Positions 34,472-47,092 of a stretch of DNA of 64,000 nt are shown here, one piece after another. Each line of letters starts with the position of its first letter. The stretch's first letter is position 1. The position numbers were made by a program, and so were the translations under genes. The stretch is taken from the NCBI GenBank assembly GCA_023525715.1, contig CM042012.1:49302464-49366463 (forward strand), written 5' to 3'. This DNA comes from Cichorium intybus. Its lineage: Eukaryota; Streptophyta; Magnoliopsida; Asterales; Asteraceae. The notes under the pieces were generated by a model that was not told where the DNA came from, did not search any database, and saw nothing but the letters and a program-made list of their open reading frames with translations.

Positions 34472-37400
34472 TATCGGTCTCTAGATTCCTTTTTAAACCT
34501 TTTAATTCATGTTATGTATCTATGTCTATATGACTTTTCACTCTTTCTGTGTATCCAAATATCATACATTGATACACTTTATCCAATCTGATGATATTTC
34601 AATTTAGTCATATACTGTCATTCTCACTTACATCTCCATTTTGGGTACCGTGACTTTCCATGGTTCTTGGGATCTCTAGTCCACATGACTGCACCCTAAG
34701 ACTATTTCGAGGTGTTACGATGTGCCGATGACCCACACGCGTTCCATCGGAGTACCAACGAAATTCTTTAACCATTAAGTCCTATTACTTATTTAAAACT
34801 ATTTTCAAATCATTCACCCCAATCATTTTCCAATGATTTCTCACGTATGTACAGAATCCATTAAGTATTTCCAGCCAGGTCATATTCTGAATCTGACTCA
34901 CTATACTCTAAGGATTAAGTCATCAGGACATGTTCATGACACTTCTAATCAATCTAAGAAGCTCGTGGAATTCGATATAATCTTATTCCAAACCCTTTTT
35001 GGAATCTTGAGATCACTTATAATCTCAGTGTCATGACTTTTAATAATTATTTCCTTTCAGGGACTTTTTCCCATGCATCTTGAATCTTACCAAGATCATG
35101 CTTACTTTGGCTAGGTCTATACGTATGATAACATCTATCTGATAGATGTTTATGGATTATGTGAGTATGTTGCACCTTCTTTATATCTCTCATGCCAAAT
35201 CATCACACTTTGCAATGATAGAAAACTCCTTTCATGGGGCTATGTATCTTGAGTCTCATCAATATCATCTTGGCAGAGTTTCGATCTATCTCATAGACGT
35301 TTACAACCACCTGAGTATGCCATATCTCTATTAAGTCTTTCATAGCGATCCATCTCTTAACACCAAGTCATTACACTTTGTAATGAAAAGAGACGTTTCC
35401 TAGAAACATTATGTAACCCACATATGGGGATAGTAGATTACAGCGATACTCCCACTTGCTTTGACACGGTTATGGACTCTTCACAAAATCCAGAACTTTG
35501 GCACATTTTGAGAATCCAAACCTTTCTGACATCTTAATGGAAATATTTCAGCCTTTTCTCAAAATCAAATCCTTTGACATATTTTGAGAATCTGAATATC
35601 CTTTCTTTACGACATGCCCTTGGGGTAATTCAGGTCCCTTGTACATTTGTATTGGCATACTCTTTGTGAGTCCATATTAGTGTGCCGGTGATCCACACGC
35701 GCTCCACTAACGACTTACAATGTGCCATGTAGAATCCTTTCAGATTTCACCTTCTATTGAGATTGCTTCTCAGAGTCAATTACTTGACTCTGAGTATCGT
35801 CTCACTCAACCAAATGTTCTGAAGGTACGTTTCTGTCCATGTTGCTTTCCTTTGATGATTCAATTACTCCTACTGGTTTTTAGACCAGGTGTAAAATCAA
35901 TCAAATTGTCACATAGACTGTATCTCATCCTAAGGTTCTCTTAGTTGGCAGCAACCGGGCTCATCAATGCTTCCAATTAGTCGGATTGTAAATCCGTACC
36001 AACTATAGTGTTTTACCACCAATCGGTATGTCACCCCCATCATAACTACTTATGATGGTGATCAGTACTACTGGTTAAGAGAATATTATGTCAGTGTTGC
36101 AACAGAAATCTGATTTCTGGTCTAAGCCTAGTGATGACTAAAGGTTCTTTCACTTGGCTAATCCTGAACTCATTCAGGACTGTCCCAACTCTCACTGTTT
36201 CCTTAGAACATGAGTTCTTTCTAAAATAGCTCTTCTTTTACAGGTACAGTGGAATAGCCAGTGAAAAGACATTGTTGATTAGGTTCAGGCTAGTCATAAG
36301 GTTCGGACGAACACTACAAGACCCTGGACTTTCTATGTGTAAGTAGGATAATCCCAGCTTCACATTTCAGACAATGTTTTCAAGACCTACTTAGTCTAGA
36401 GTGTGGTCGGAATATATTTTTATGGTCTGACTGGTTTGGTTTTTCATTTATCGGAAACTAATCGACAATGTATCTCATACATCGAGGATCGAACTGTTTC
36501 GACTAATGCTCCATCATCTTCCCTAAGACACATTATAACCATTAATGTTCTCGGAAGAGAATGAACTGTGAAACATTTTTCCAGTTTATGTTATTACTCA
36601 GGTTCTGTGGATCTTGAACTGTTCAAGGTTTCAATTCAATCGCTTATTACGATAAGCGAAGCCATATTCGTCATATCGAATGACAAATATCGCGAAGTAC
36701 AAACAATTGTGTTCTATTTGAAGATTCGGGTGATACACAGCAGCTGATGTGTTCGTTGCTCCTAATCTCAATTTCTTTTACATCTCTATGTAAACTTATG
36801 ACTTTGTTAATTCTATTCAAGACTTGCAATCTTCAGTTGACTCTAAGTCAACTGATTCTAAAATCCTATCCTCTGGATCTTTGGGAGATTCATTTCTTGT
36901 CATATGTGCTTTATAAAGAACTTAATCATCATCTGACTCTGAGTCAAATGATTCAAAAATTCTGTCCAACTGGATCTTTGGTTGATTCATTTCTTGACAC
37001 ATTAAGAACTCAATTCATCATGTGACTCCAAGTCAAATGATTCCAAAGTCCTGTCCAACTGGACCTTTGGTTGAATTGATTCTTATAACATTAACAATCA
37101 TATGGGACACAATTCCTGAATCCAAACACTTTGGATGTATCAATATTCAAGTTATTACTAATCATGCATTCATACATTCATACAACATTCCAAGGAAGTT
37201 TCAAACAACAGGTGTTAAAAGAAAATTTGACAATTTTAGTAAAACAAAATCCTTGAACAATGTGATATATGATAGACAAAGTCATATGCATCTAATAAGC
37301 TAAGAACATGATTTTAATATCTATCTAAACTTCAAAACTGCATGAGCTGGAAATCCAATCCAAATGTGCTCATATGCGCCAAAGTCTTGTGCCCTACTGA

Positions 37401-37587
37401 TTCCCTACATACAAACCAAAATGTGACTATCACATTATATATCAATGAATTATGGAACAGGAGTTTTGAGGTTTTTAGATATACATGAGCTTTCAAACAA
37501 TTTTGACCTTGGAGCGTCTTCTAATCTTTCCGTGACTGTATCCGATTCTGTGGATTCCCAGTTTGAGACATGTCCAGACGATCTGGA
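34472..37587 (-). mobile_element. palindrome-dense non-coding tract of a copia-related element
   Basis: There is no coding frame of note. The tract lies between a copia gag (37588-38290) and the inserted gypsy element, and shares with copia 5' UTRs the phrase TGCCGGT..CCACACGCGCTCC (34721, 35681). It is packed with short perfect inverted repeats: an 11-bp arm pair at 35769/35784, 8 bp at 36038/36050, 7 bp at 36613/36621, 7 bp at 36641/36652 and 7 bp at 36835/36847. Around 36830-37080 three related units of about 95-105 bp repeat. I read it as the 3' non-coding part of a non-autonomous copia-related element; that is inference. Confidence 0.55.
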
Positions 37588-38290
37588 TCATTTCTTGCTG
37601 CGTCTTTTCACTGGACTCAATCCAGAAGTAGCTGAACTATTGGAGTTATGCCTATCCAATAGTGACTCGTATAAAGCCAACAGTGGATGCATTTTCATAA
37701 AGGTCTTTTTCTGGTCTTCCCTTTTATACGTCTGAATGAACAGATCGTACTCACTAGTCAGCGAAGCGAGTAGAATGTTAACACTCATCTCCTGACTCAT
37801 GGAATGACCAAGTTTGTACAATTCGCCTATGTACACTTCAATATGAAGAACATGCAAATTGATGCTACTTCCTTCTTTTAGCTTGCACTCTGCAAGTCTT
37901 TTGAAGATCCTAGCTCGTTCCTCTTCAATTGGTTTTTGGAACCTTTCCTCAACCGACTGCATTAACTCATATAGCCCCAAGGATTCAAAATCCTTGCGGA
38001 ACTCGGGGTCAATGGTCAATAGCATGAGGTCACGAATCTTTTCGGATTCATCAACTAAGAAGTTATGCTTATCATAAAAAACTCTTTATGATGACTTGTT
38101 CTGGTAGAACCGGGATCGAATACTCGGTGAGATGTAGCTCGTCAGCAATAACGAAAACGAGTCTCCAATTGCAAAGCCATTCCTTACAGTTAAGGCCAGT
38201 CAGCCTTTCCATATTTGGCAGGTGCATTCTGATGCTCTCAGAAATAGGTGAAGGAGGAGAGGGAGGAGAATAGACACTTGATTCAGACAT
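37588..38290 (-). pseudogene. copia-type gag, frameshifted
   Basis: Minus strand. It starts MSESSVYSPPSPPSPISESI at 38290, followed by MERLTGLNCKEWLCNWRLVF, the usual start of copia gag. A frame change at about 38030-38075 leads into MLLTIDPEFRKDFES..EERFQ and a stretch like the copia gag core (SINLHVLHIEVYIGELYKLG). The frame stops at 37588 without zinc knuckle, protease or pol. Its 5' UTR and LTR lie on the right (38291-40286), so the gag is correctly placed within an element. The lack of pol suggests a non-autonomous or deleted copy. Confidence 0.75.
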
Positions 38291-39508
38291 CTACAATGAA
38301 CATAATTTATCAGTTTAATTTATCCTTTTAAATAATTACCTAATTTATTATTTATTAAGGCTAGGACCCAAAATACCCCAACTATGATGTGAAGAGGGAA
38401 GTCGTAATCACAACATAATGGTCATTAAGGTAAATAATACACTTATCAATTTCATCTTATGAAATTCCTAGATCTGTTGAGACACATTGAACTATTCAAT
38501 GGCATGTTTAGTCTCGGTTGTGCCCCACTGTTTGTGACTGGGATGCCGAGGATCACAAACCGGGTGTAAATAACCATGCAAGTTAGCTTGGTGCTCTCGA
38601 GGTCAATTACCATCTCTAATTGACGTACCGGTTAACCACACACACTCCATCAATAATGGTAAAATCGAGAAACCCATTGCAACTCTTTGTGAACCCCTAT
38701 TGGTGTGCCGGTTAACCACACACGCTCCACCAATGTTTCACAAGGTGCAATGTGCAACTTCATGGATTAGCAACTAATTCATATTTTTTTGACCTAAAGT
38801 AACTAGATTGGGATTTTGTTCAAAGTTCTAGTACTTTCAATTATAGCATTATACTTTTAACAGGCTTAGCGGTTCTATCAAACTCGTTCGGCTAACGACA
38901 ATAGACTGACTAGGAGAGCGATGGGTGAGAGTGGACACCCATTAGACTACCATTTTATAGGCAGTCGCCTTATACCCTCTTTATAGGACAGTTTTGTGAA
39001 TTAGGCCTACTAATGGTAAGACTAATAATTTAATCTTATATATAAATATTAACTTTTAATCATAAATATATAAGATATATTTTAATCTTATTAAAATATT
39101 TTATAATTAATTTATTCTTAATTTTTGCTAATTTATATTATTTTTTCGAAAATTTAAATTAATTCTTTAAGCTGATTTAATTTATCTTTTAATTAAAAAT
39201 TAATTAAATTAATTAAATCTAAGATAGATAACATAAATTAATCAAATTAATGTTACCTATCTTAAACCCCTAATGGATCGAAAATTACAAGCAAGGGTTT
39301 AAGGGTTCCAATTATTTTGTAAATCTAATTACCAAAAATAACAACATACTAACCAAGGCAAATAAAAAAGGGGGGACCATGGGGTTGGCGGCTAGGGTTA
39401 GGAAACCCTAGCCTTGAAATCGATCAAGGCCTTCCCAAGGGTTAATTTTCGCAGAAAAAACCCTAAGGCACAAACAGTTCATAACAATTCACAAGAAAAC
39501 AAACCCTA
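38291..39508 (-). mobile_element. copia 5' untranslated region
   Basis: From 38355 it is collinear with 63640-64000, the 5' UTR of the intact copia (shared GTGCCCCACTGTTTGTGACT, GGATCACAAACCGGG, AACCCATTGCAACTCTTT). It contains two copies of the TGCCGGTTAACCACACACGC-type hairpin (38619-38654 and 38699-38734). Confidence 0.8.
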
Positions 39509-39520
39509 GCTCTGATACCA
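39509..39520 (-). other. copia primer binding site
   Basis: TGGTATCAGAGC on the minus strand, one base from the LTR end. Confidence 0.9.
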
Positions 39521-39521
39521 C

Positions 39522-40286
39522 TGAAGGGTTTTCTAGCAAACAATGAACTACAAAATTCCTAAGTTCACATGAAACCCTAAATAAGATCTATGTTTTCTTC
39601 TAATGAACATATAATAAAACCTAAAGGCCAACAATTATTTCTCAAGTGTAAATCAGAAGAACCAACCTTTGATTCTTGATCAAAAAGCTAGCAACACAAG
39701 TGTCCTGCCTCAAATGGAGTCACACCCAAGCAATGGTGGAGAGAAGTCAGCAGAGTTTCTTCTGGTAGAGAGAGTTGGCACAGGCTAGGGTTTCCCAGGA
39801 GTTCCCTATTTATAGTTTTCAGGTGGCACAACTTAAAACCCTAGAGCCCATCTTTGGCAAGCCTTTTACAAATTGGGCAAGGCTTTACTAAACCCTAATT
39901 AGGGTTTCGAGATTTATGGTGTCACCACCAAAATCTCGCCGCCTTCCACTCCTATCCACTGGCCAGTTAATATTCAACTATTGAATAATTACAGAACCAG
40001 TCCCTGCACTTTTAATTAATCAAATTAATCTCCAAATTAAATTCAATTAATTCTAGATTAATTTCTAATTAATTATTATAGTTTCTATTTAATATATTAA
40101 CACTTAAATATATTAATAAACTATTTATTTATTTCTATTGATTTATTAAACAATTAATAAATCAACCTTTCTCTCTACTGACTTCTACATCAATCCTCCT
40201 TCTATGAGGGCAACCCAAATGGACTTTGCTTCTATTAATAAGATAAATACAAATATAAAGTCATGGTTTAGACACCTAATCCAACA
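39522..40286 (-). repeat. copia 5' LTR, 765 bp
   Basis: On the plus strand it runs from TGAAGGGTTTTCTAGC to CACCTAATCCAACA. It is the same family as the LTR at 57894-58676. The TATA box TATAAATA (minus) is at 39807-39814. Its outer flank CATTC (40287-40291) should be the target duplication; no partner was found to the left, so the other end is lost or changed. Confidence 0.85.
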
Positions 40287-41334
40287 CATTCAACCACCAT
40301 TTTATAGGCAGTTTCCTTATACCCCCCCTAGAGACCAGTTTTCTAAATGAGGCATACTAAATATTTAACTGACTTAATCTTATACATATAGGTATTAACA
40401 TTTAATAATAATATGTATAAGGTATATTTTAAACATTTAAAATATTTAGGTTTTGTCTTTTTAAATTTTCGAAAATTTAAACCATTTAAATTAAAATTTA
40501 AAATTTAAACCTAAAGTGATTTAATGTATGTCTTTTAATTAACTACTAATTAAATTAATTAACTAAATCTCATGAGGATTAATTAATTAAACAATTTAAT
40601 TTAATCCTAATCTTGCCCACCAAGTTATCTAAAATAAGGGTCAAGAGTTTCCTTTTATTATATAATCACAATTACCAAAAATAAAGAAACCCTAGGGTGA
40701 CACCTCCTTATTTTCGCCAATTAGGGTGGAGGCTATGGTTTTTCTCAAAAAACCATAGCATATGTCAAAATTTTAAGGGTGGAGAACCCTTGGAATGGCG
40801 TGGAATATGGGGTGGGGAGGTCCTCTATTTATAGTCTCAATGTGATAAGCAATAAGGAGTATAACTGCCTTATTTAAGTTCCTGATATGATAAGGCTTTT
40901 ATTAGATAAAAGGATCTGCTTATCACTGCCATAAAAACCCTTTAGGGTTTAGAAATCCACAAGGCCTTAGGCCTTGATTTCGTCCAAACACATATGGGTA
41001 ACCCTAATTATCTATTGCTCAACTATGGAATAATTACAATTCAGCCCCTATACTTTTAATTAAACCAATTAATCTCAAAATTAATTCTACTTAATTTCTG
41101 ATCAATCATTAATTAAATAATATGATTCCTAATTAATATATTATTCTCATAATATATTAATAGATCATTTATTCCTCTTTTTTAATATATTATCTGCATA
41201 ATATATCAATCTTTCTCTTTTATATGCAATCTTGTCCTCTGCCAGGTTATGAGGGCAACCCAAAAGGACTGTGCTGCCATCAATTCAAAACTATGTATCA
41301 ATTATAGTTATGGCTTAAACATCTTAATCCAACA
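40287..41334 (-). mobile_element. second, older copia remnant: 5' UTR piece and LTR end
   Basis: The start (CCATTTTATAGGCAG) matches the 5' UTR of the neighbouring copia at about 38950, and the end (TTAATCCAACA at 41334) matches its LTR end. So the copia with the LTR at 39522-40286 inserted into the 5' UTR of a relative. The LTR/UTR border and the primer site are not recognisable. Confidence 0.6.
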
Positions 41335-41669
41335 GCATGAACAATAACCTTGTTGGTAATTGTTATATTTGTGGTTTGGAAAGCTTTGAAAAAAATGAAT
41401 GTAACTTAATTGGTTAGTCTGTTGAGATTATGTTGAGGGATTATGATTTAAACCCCAACATTTAGACACATAGAGTTTCTTTCCTTTTACCCTTATCTTT
41501 CGGGGTATGAGAAAATCATCCCTCATACTTATTAGTTTTATTTATTAAAGTTTTACCCTTAAACTTTTAGATATTTCAAACTCAACCTATACTTTTTTTC
41601 TCGATTAATTTGTAGTTTTATTTATCTAGTTTCTACTCTTAAGTTTCTATATGTTTCAAAATTCACCCT
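41335..41669. other. intergenic, nothing recognised
   Basis: AT-rich sequence; a phrase with CCTTAAACTTTTAGATATTTC recurs loosely about 110 bp later. Confidence 0.4.
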
Positions 41670-43521
41670 AATAGTCTAATGCCCGTTTCCTAGGTATAAG
41701 TTTAATGTTTTTAAAGAATTATGTTTTAATAAATTATGAAGATTTTGGCCCTATACAACGCGGCGAATGCCGAACGTGGCGCATAGGAAGGTTTAAGTTC
41801 ACATGTGAAACACGACTGGTCGCGACACGACCAGTTATGCTTCACGACGTGATGTCTCCGAAATGTAAAACCCTAAGTTCTAGGCCTTGGGTCATCTTTA
41901 AGGACACTAACTTTCATGTTATGTATCTCTCAACAGCCTCCAACATCAAAAATACCTAGAACGAAACCCTAGCCTCAATGGTGCAACGAAGCAAGTAGCA
42001 TAATAGATTCAGCCTTCCATTCACGTTTTGGACCTCTGTAAGTGATAAAGTTTCAAGATTTATGCATTTTATGCTTAGATCTAGTGGCTAGAGATGTTTA
42101 TTTGCACTTATGATCCATTTATGCTTATTATTCTTGGATTTGGGGAAACTCCATGTTATCTAGCCACTTATAAGTCATTTCTAAAACTGTTGAGCCTATA
42201 AGAAAGCATGCTCAAGCTCTCTTGATGTCATACAAAGGATTTCGGGTGTTTCGAGCCTCATTTCTGACATTGGGTTAGTTTTGGACATGTATTAGACATG
42301 AATGCCCATAAAGTTTGCAATTTTATCTATTAGGAGCCTTAATGGATGGTTTCTGAAAAGTCTTAGTCACTACCTTAAGAGATCAAGCTCTTAAAAGACA
42401 AGTTGGAATGCCCATTGATCACGGCGTGACCACCATGGGTTCGCGAGGATCGCTGGAGGAAAGCTGTTTTTCGGATCGTGCCTCTACGGGGCACGTAGCG
42501 TGGCCGTTGACTTTGACACTGTGACAATTGACTTTTGACCAGTTTGACTTTTGTTCAAACTTTGATGGATTTAAGATTTGAACTAAGGGGTTAACCTTTA
42601 ATTGGTTTGGGTTACTAAGTTATACCTAATGGTGGTTTGGGAGGTTCGTGTTGCTGAGTAGTCGAGGATCCGGTGTGTGTATTTTAGCTTTTCGATTCAG
42701 GTAAATATTCTCACTATAAATGTGGTAAGTTGCATGAGATCCGTCAGGGTAGGACAATGTGCTTACACTCGTGTAGTATTTGTAAGAACCTGCGAAACTT
42801 TGTAGTAAAATATTAAATAAGTACGTACAATAGTAAAATTATAAAAAGGGCAAAATGGTCTTTTGCCATATTTTGAACTCTAATGTAAAAGATTTTTGTA
42901 ATTATGGGTATTAATGTAAAAAGTAAAAGTATGATGTAATAAAAACTAAGTTATGGTGTCAAATTGGAAGAAAAGGAACTAGTGGGTTAGAAATGAAAAA
43001 TTGGGAGGTATAAATAGTGGGAAAAATCTCCCACTTTCCAGAAGTTCACAGAAGCATCGGGAGAGAGTGAGGGATTGAGCAGGTTCACGAAGGTTCTTGG
43101 AAGTTTGAGCAGAAATCAGCAACTAACTTCAAGGTTTTGATTTCTAAGCTACTTGGGGTAAGAATTTCATCCTTATAACTTAATTTAAGCATTTTGGGAT
43201 TTTGTGGATGGGGGAAAACGGGTTGCAGAAGTGGTGTGGGATTTGTATTAAGTTTCTAACCATGAAAATATGTTCTAAACACCATTAAGAACTTAATTCC
43301 ACTTCTGGAATCGGTTAAAGTAGGAGGAATTGACAAATTTCCTCAAGAACCCTAAATTCAAGAATTTGTGTAATTAAGTTGTTTCTATGGGTTAAAACCT
43401 GATGTAAACTGAAGGTTTTAGTCATAGAATGATATAAATTGGTTAGGTTAAGTATTAAGAGCTTAATACGCGAAAACAGGGGGCTGCAGAACGAAAATCG
43501 GACCCGAAAACAGCCCAGCAG

Positions 43522-43646
43522 GATTACACGGCCGTGTAATCTGCAAGGGCAACATTACACGACCGTGTAATGTTTTAAAAGGGTAATTAGCCAGAAAATT
43601 ACACGGCCGTGTAATTTTCAAAGCAATATTACACGACCGTGTAATA
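43522..43646 (+). repeat. cluster of four CpG palindromes
   Basis: Each has arms ATTACACG and CGTGTAAT around GC, AC, GC and AC centres (43522-43541, about 43551-43574, 43594-43619 and 43627-43646). The bases outside the arms differ (G, C, A, T) and each is matched by its complement on the other side; the third is a perfect 26-bp palindrome. The cluster recurs in the other LTR at about 54400-54525. Confidence 0.85.
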
Positions 43647-44347
43647 CACTATGGAGGAATTTTGAGTTTTTATTTTGCAAGTTGGGGTTAGACTTGTCCG
43701 TTTGACCTCAAATTTTAAACATAAGTCCCTTATGGTCCAAAACTTTATAGAAAATTGTCGGAACCGAAATACGACCTCCCGAGGGTACTGTAATAAAATA
43801 CGTGTATTTCGGGAAAATTTACAAACTAAAGAAAGTTATTACAATAAGAGTTTTAGCCTAATTATGACCCGTACTTGCATTGTATGGCACTCTTGTGCTG
43901 TAAAGTTGGTTATTATATATATAAATTGAGTATAAATATATATTTTATATATAATAGGTGGTGGCTCTAATAGAATTGATCAAGCGAAAGATAAAGGAGT
44001 CCACGAAGCTAAGTAACTTCTAGGTGACTGAGGTGAGTGTTATGTGGATTTTTGGAGTACATAGCAAAATGAATTTTATTCAAAATGTTTTGGAGTCAAA
44101 GTGATTTTATGGCTTTAAAAGTATTTTATGAAAAATATGATTATAATGTGTACAGAAAGAGAATCAGAAATACAGTAAACTGATAATGTGATTGGCCCAT
44201 GATAATGAGTTGCTTAGTATCCGGATAAAGACCACGGCCTGCTGCGGTAGGGGTGGCAAAAAGACATTACTGGGATGGTACCTCCCGTCGCGAAGTAGTT
44301 GTCTTACCTTGGTAGATGAATTCGTTTCATGCTATTGGGGAAGCAGT

Positions 44348-44437
44348 TATACGGGTGCGTCTCGTATAAAACCTACGGGTGCGCTCGTAGGAATGTACCA
44401 TCACGAAATAAGGAATACCTGTGGGTGCGCTCACAGG
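44348..44437 (+). repeat. three hairpins with constant loop and different stems
   Basis: Stems TATACG/CGTATA (44348-44368), CCTACG/CGTAGG (44372-44391) and CCTGTG/CACAGG (44418-44437), each 6 bp and perfect, enclose the loop GGTGCGTCT or GGTGCGCT. In the other LTR (about 55227-55316) the first two are unchanged and the third has one mismatch. Confidence 0.85.
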
Positions 44438-44764
44438 AAATGTAAAATTGGAAATTTAAGGAATAATGTTATAATTGGTAAACTGTTTTGGGTCTAAACC
44501 CATAATGCTCACGAGACGTTATGTCTCACGTATTTGTTTTAAATGCTATGTACTCAGGTAAACAGGAGGGGCGTTAAAAGAATCGGGTGTGGGGCCGTAG
44601 CATCTATTATTGTGTAAAGTGTATAATAAACAGTTTTGAATCGTGGTTGTGATGCAAATTTGTGATACCCCGTTTGTAATAAAAATACATGGTTTGTTTA
44701 CATAAGTTGTAATAAAAGTTTGTAAAAAAAAAAAATTTGTGTGAAAATTTGGGGTGTTACAATT

Positions 44765-44776
44765 TGGTATCAGAGC
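44765..44776 (+). other. primer binding site (tRNA-Met type)
   Basis: TGGTATCAGAGC three bases after the LTR end. Confidence 0.93.
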
Positions 44777-45181
44777 CATGGTTTAAGCGAATTAGGTTGG
44801 GTAACCATCCTAGGCTTACACTAGTGGATTAATAGTAAGTAAAGTAGTAGCACTAGGTTCTAACTAACGGGGTAGAGTCGGTAAATTATAACGTTGGAAT
44901 CCACAGAAACCAAGGAATCAGGGAGTCTTGTGATAACATCAGAGCCAAAGCATATATCTGGTTAAAATAATATTGGGCCCGTATTATTGTAACCACAGGA
45001 TATGCCTTGGAAATGGTGAAGTCACGAGGGAGCCTGAGGAATTTGGCTGTGGAAATTAGTAGAGGTATACTTGGGAACGCAAGTTCCATAGGAAGATCAC
45101 ATGCTACAGCTTTCGGATATATATAGATAAATATATTTATGCGGAATAATAAACGTAAATCTTATTCATTTTATATAGTAA

Positions 45182-47092
45182 ATGGAGAACGGTGATCAAA
45201 ACCTTTCGAGTGAAGGACGGGCAGCAAGTCATACCCCGTCCCATGAGGGTAACCCCGTTGATGATGAGGTTAACATGGGTCCTAACCCAAATCCAATACC
45301 GCAACCTCCACCTGTGACTTTGGAGGCTATTCAAAATCTTATTAGTAATCTAAAGACGGAGATGAGGGAAGATATGCGTCAAATGTTGAATACTCGGATG
45401 GGAGAACCGCACCCTAATCCTTCAGCGGATGATGCCTCTTGGAGACCCACTAATGGAGATTCGGTTACAGAAGATGATAGTGTGGGGACAGAAAACAAGA
45501 AGAGATGTTCTTTCAAAACTTTCCTGTCATGTAAACCAACCGAATACTATGGAAGTTTTGAGCCCAAAGTTACAATGCGATGGATACGGGAGACGGAGCA
45601 AGTACTGGAGGTCAGCAAATGTCATGAGAAAGACAAGGTTTATTATGCCTCGCGAATGTTGAAAGATGATGCACTAGTCTGGTGGAATACTTTATACGAG
45701 CTGGTTGGAAAGGATGTAATTTATAAATGGTCATGGACCGAATTCACTACTCGCCTGAATAATAAATATTGTCCCCTTCGGGACATAGAAAAACTTGAAG
45801 ACGAATTCCTTACCTTAAAGAAGGGGAGTATGACAATTGCTGAGTACACTAAGAAGTTTAGCGATATGCTTCCATTTGTGGGCAACATTTACAATACGGA
45901 GCGGGCACGAATCAACCGTTACGTGAAAGGCCTACCTTGGGAGTATGAATTGGAAGTGAAACGGGCGGTAACAATGGATGAGGCATTCGTGGCAGCAATA
46001 AATGTTGAAGATGTGTGGAAGAGGAGAACAATGGAGAGTCAAGCCTCTGGGGATAAACGTAAATTCAGTGGCGGGAGTAGTAGTTGGAATAAAAAGGGGA
46101 AGTCGGTGGTGATGTCTAGCAAACAGGGCAGTCGGAAGACGTGTGACAAGTGTGGGAAAGAGCATATGGGTGAATGCAAGACGGGAACCACAACCTGCTT
46201 TAACTGTGGAAGAACGGGTCACAAGGCTAGGGAATGTACTTATCCGAAGCTCAGCGAAGTCGAGTGTTTCTCATGTCATGAAAAGGGGCACTATAGTTTC
46301 AACTGTCCGAAGAAAGGTGGCGAGACAATGGTATCAACTGCGCAGAAAAAGACGGAGCCTCAAAAGGTGAAGACTCGCGCCTTCCAACTCACCCGGGAGG
46401 AAGCAAAGGATACACAAGACGTGGTCTCAGGTACCTTATTAATTAACCAGATGCATGCTTACGTATTATTTGATTCTGGCGCTACGTGTTCATTTGTGTC
46501 CCATGAGTTTGGCCAAAAATTCAATATACCGTTAGAACCCTTAGATCATGTATGTGAGGTAGAATTGGCGAGTGGTAAGAAGATAGAGATAAAATATGTG
46601 TACCGTGGCTGCGAACTCAGCATAGATGATCAGAAATTTCCTTTGAACCTCCTTCCAATTGGAGTGAAGACTTTTGACGTTGTCATTGGCATGGATTGGC
46701 TTGGAGCCAATGATGCGAAAATTTCATGTGGAAAGAAGATAGTGTTGGTGAAAATTCCGGATGGTAGCAAAGTATATGTTTATGGTGAAAAACCCAAGAG
46801 GATGTCAAGTCTGATTAGTGCAGCGAAAGTTAGAAGATGTTTGGTGAAAGGATGTTTATCCTATGTGGCGTATATAATGATGGAAAATAAAGTGAAGAAA
46901 ACAGTAAATGACATCGATGTGGTGAGAGTATACCCCGAAGTATTTCCAGACGATCTACCTGGTTTGCCACCCGAGAGACAAGTAGAATTCCGAATTGACC
47001 TTGTACCTGGAGCTTCTCCTATCGCTCGTGCTCCATACCGTTTGGCCCCGAACGAAATGCGGGAGTTGATGTCTGTAACACCCGGCTTTTAA
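45182..47092 (+). pseudogene. gypsy gag and protease, first part of a split gag-pol
   Basis: Retroelement structural protein and aspartic protease. The gag domain (about residues 115-275) includes WWNTLYELVGKDVIYKWSW and SMTIAEYTKKFSDMLP. Then come three zinc knuckles (about residues 321-332, CDKCGKEHMGEC; 339-352, CFNCGRTGHKAREC; 362-375, CFSCHEKGHYSFNC), a protease with the active site FDSGATCSF (about 430-437), and the linker to reverse transcriptase (VFPDDLPGLPPERQVEFRID). The frame ends five codons into the solo LTR at 47074, so its last residues are foreign. The first knuckle is shorter than the standard CCHC spacing. Up to the insertion there is no lesion. Confidence 0.94.

Larger units (their letters stand above)
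42781..44761 (+). repeat. 5' LTR (1981 bp) of the chromovirus-like element
   Basis: Starts TGTAAGAACC and ends GGGGTGTTACA. TATAAATAG is at 43009-43017, followed at once by a 7-bp hairpin (43016-43022 with 43029-43035). Four ATTACACG..CGTGTAAT palindromes lie at 43522-43646 and three constant-loop hairpins at 44348-44437. Confidence 0.94.
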
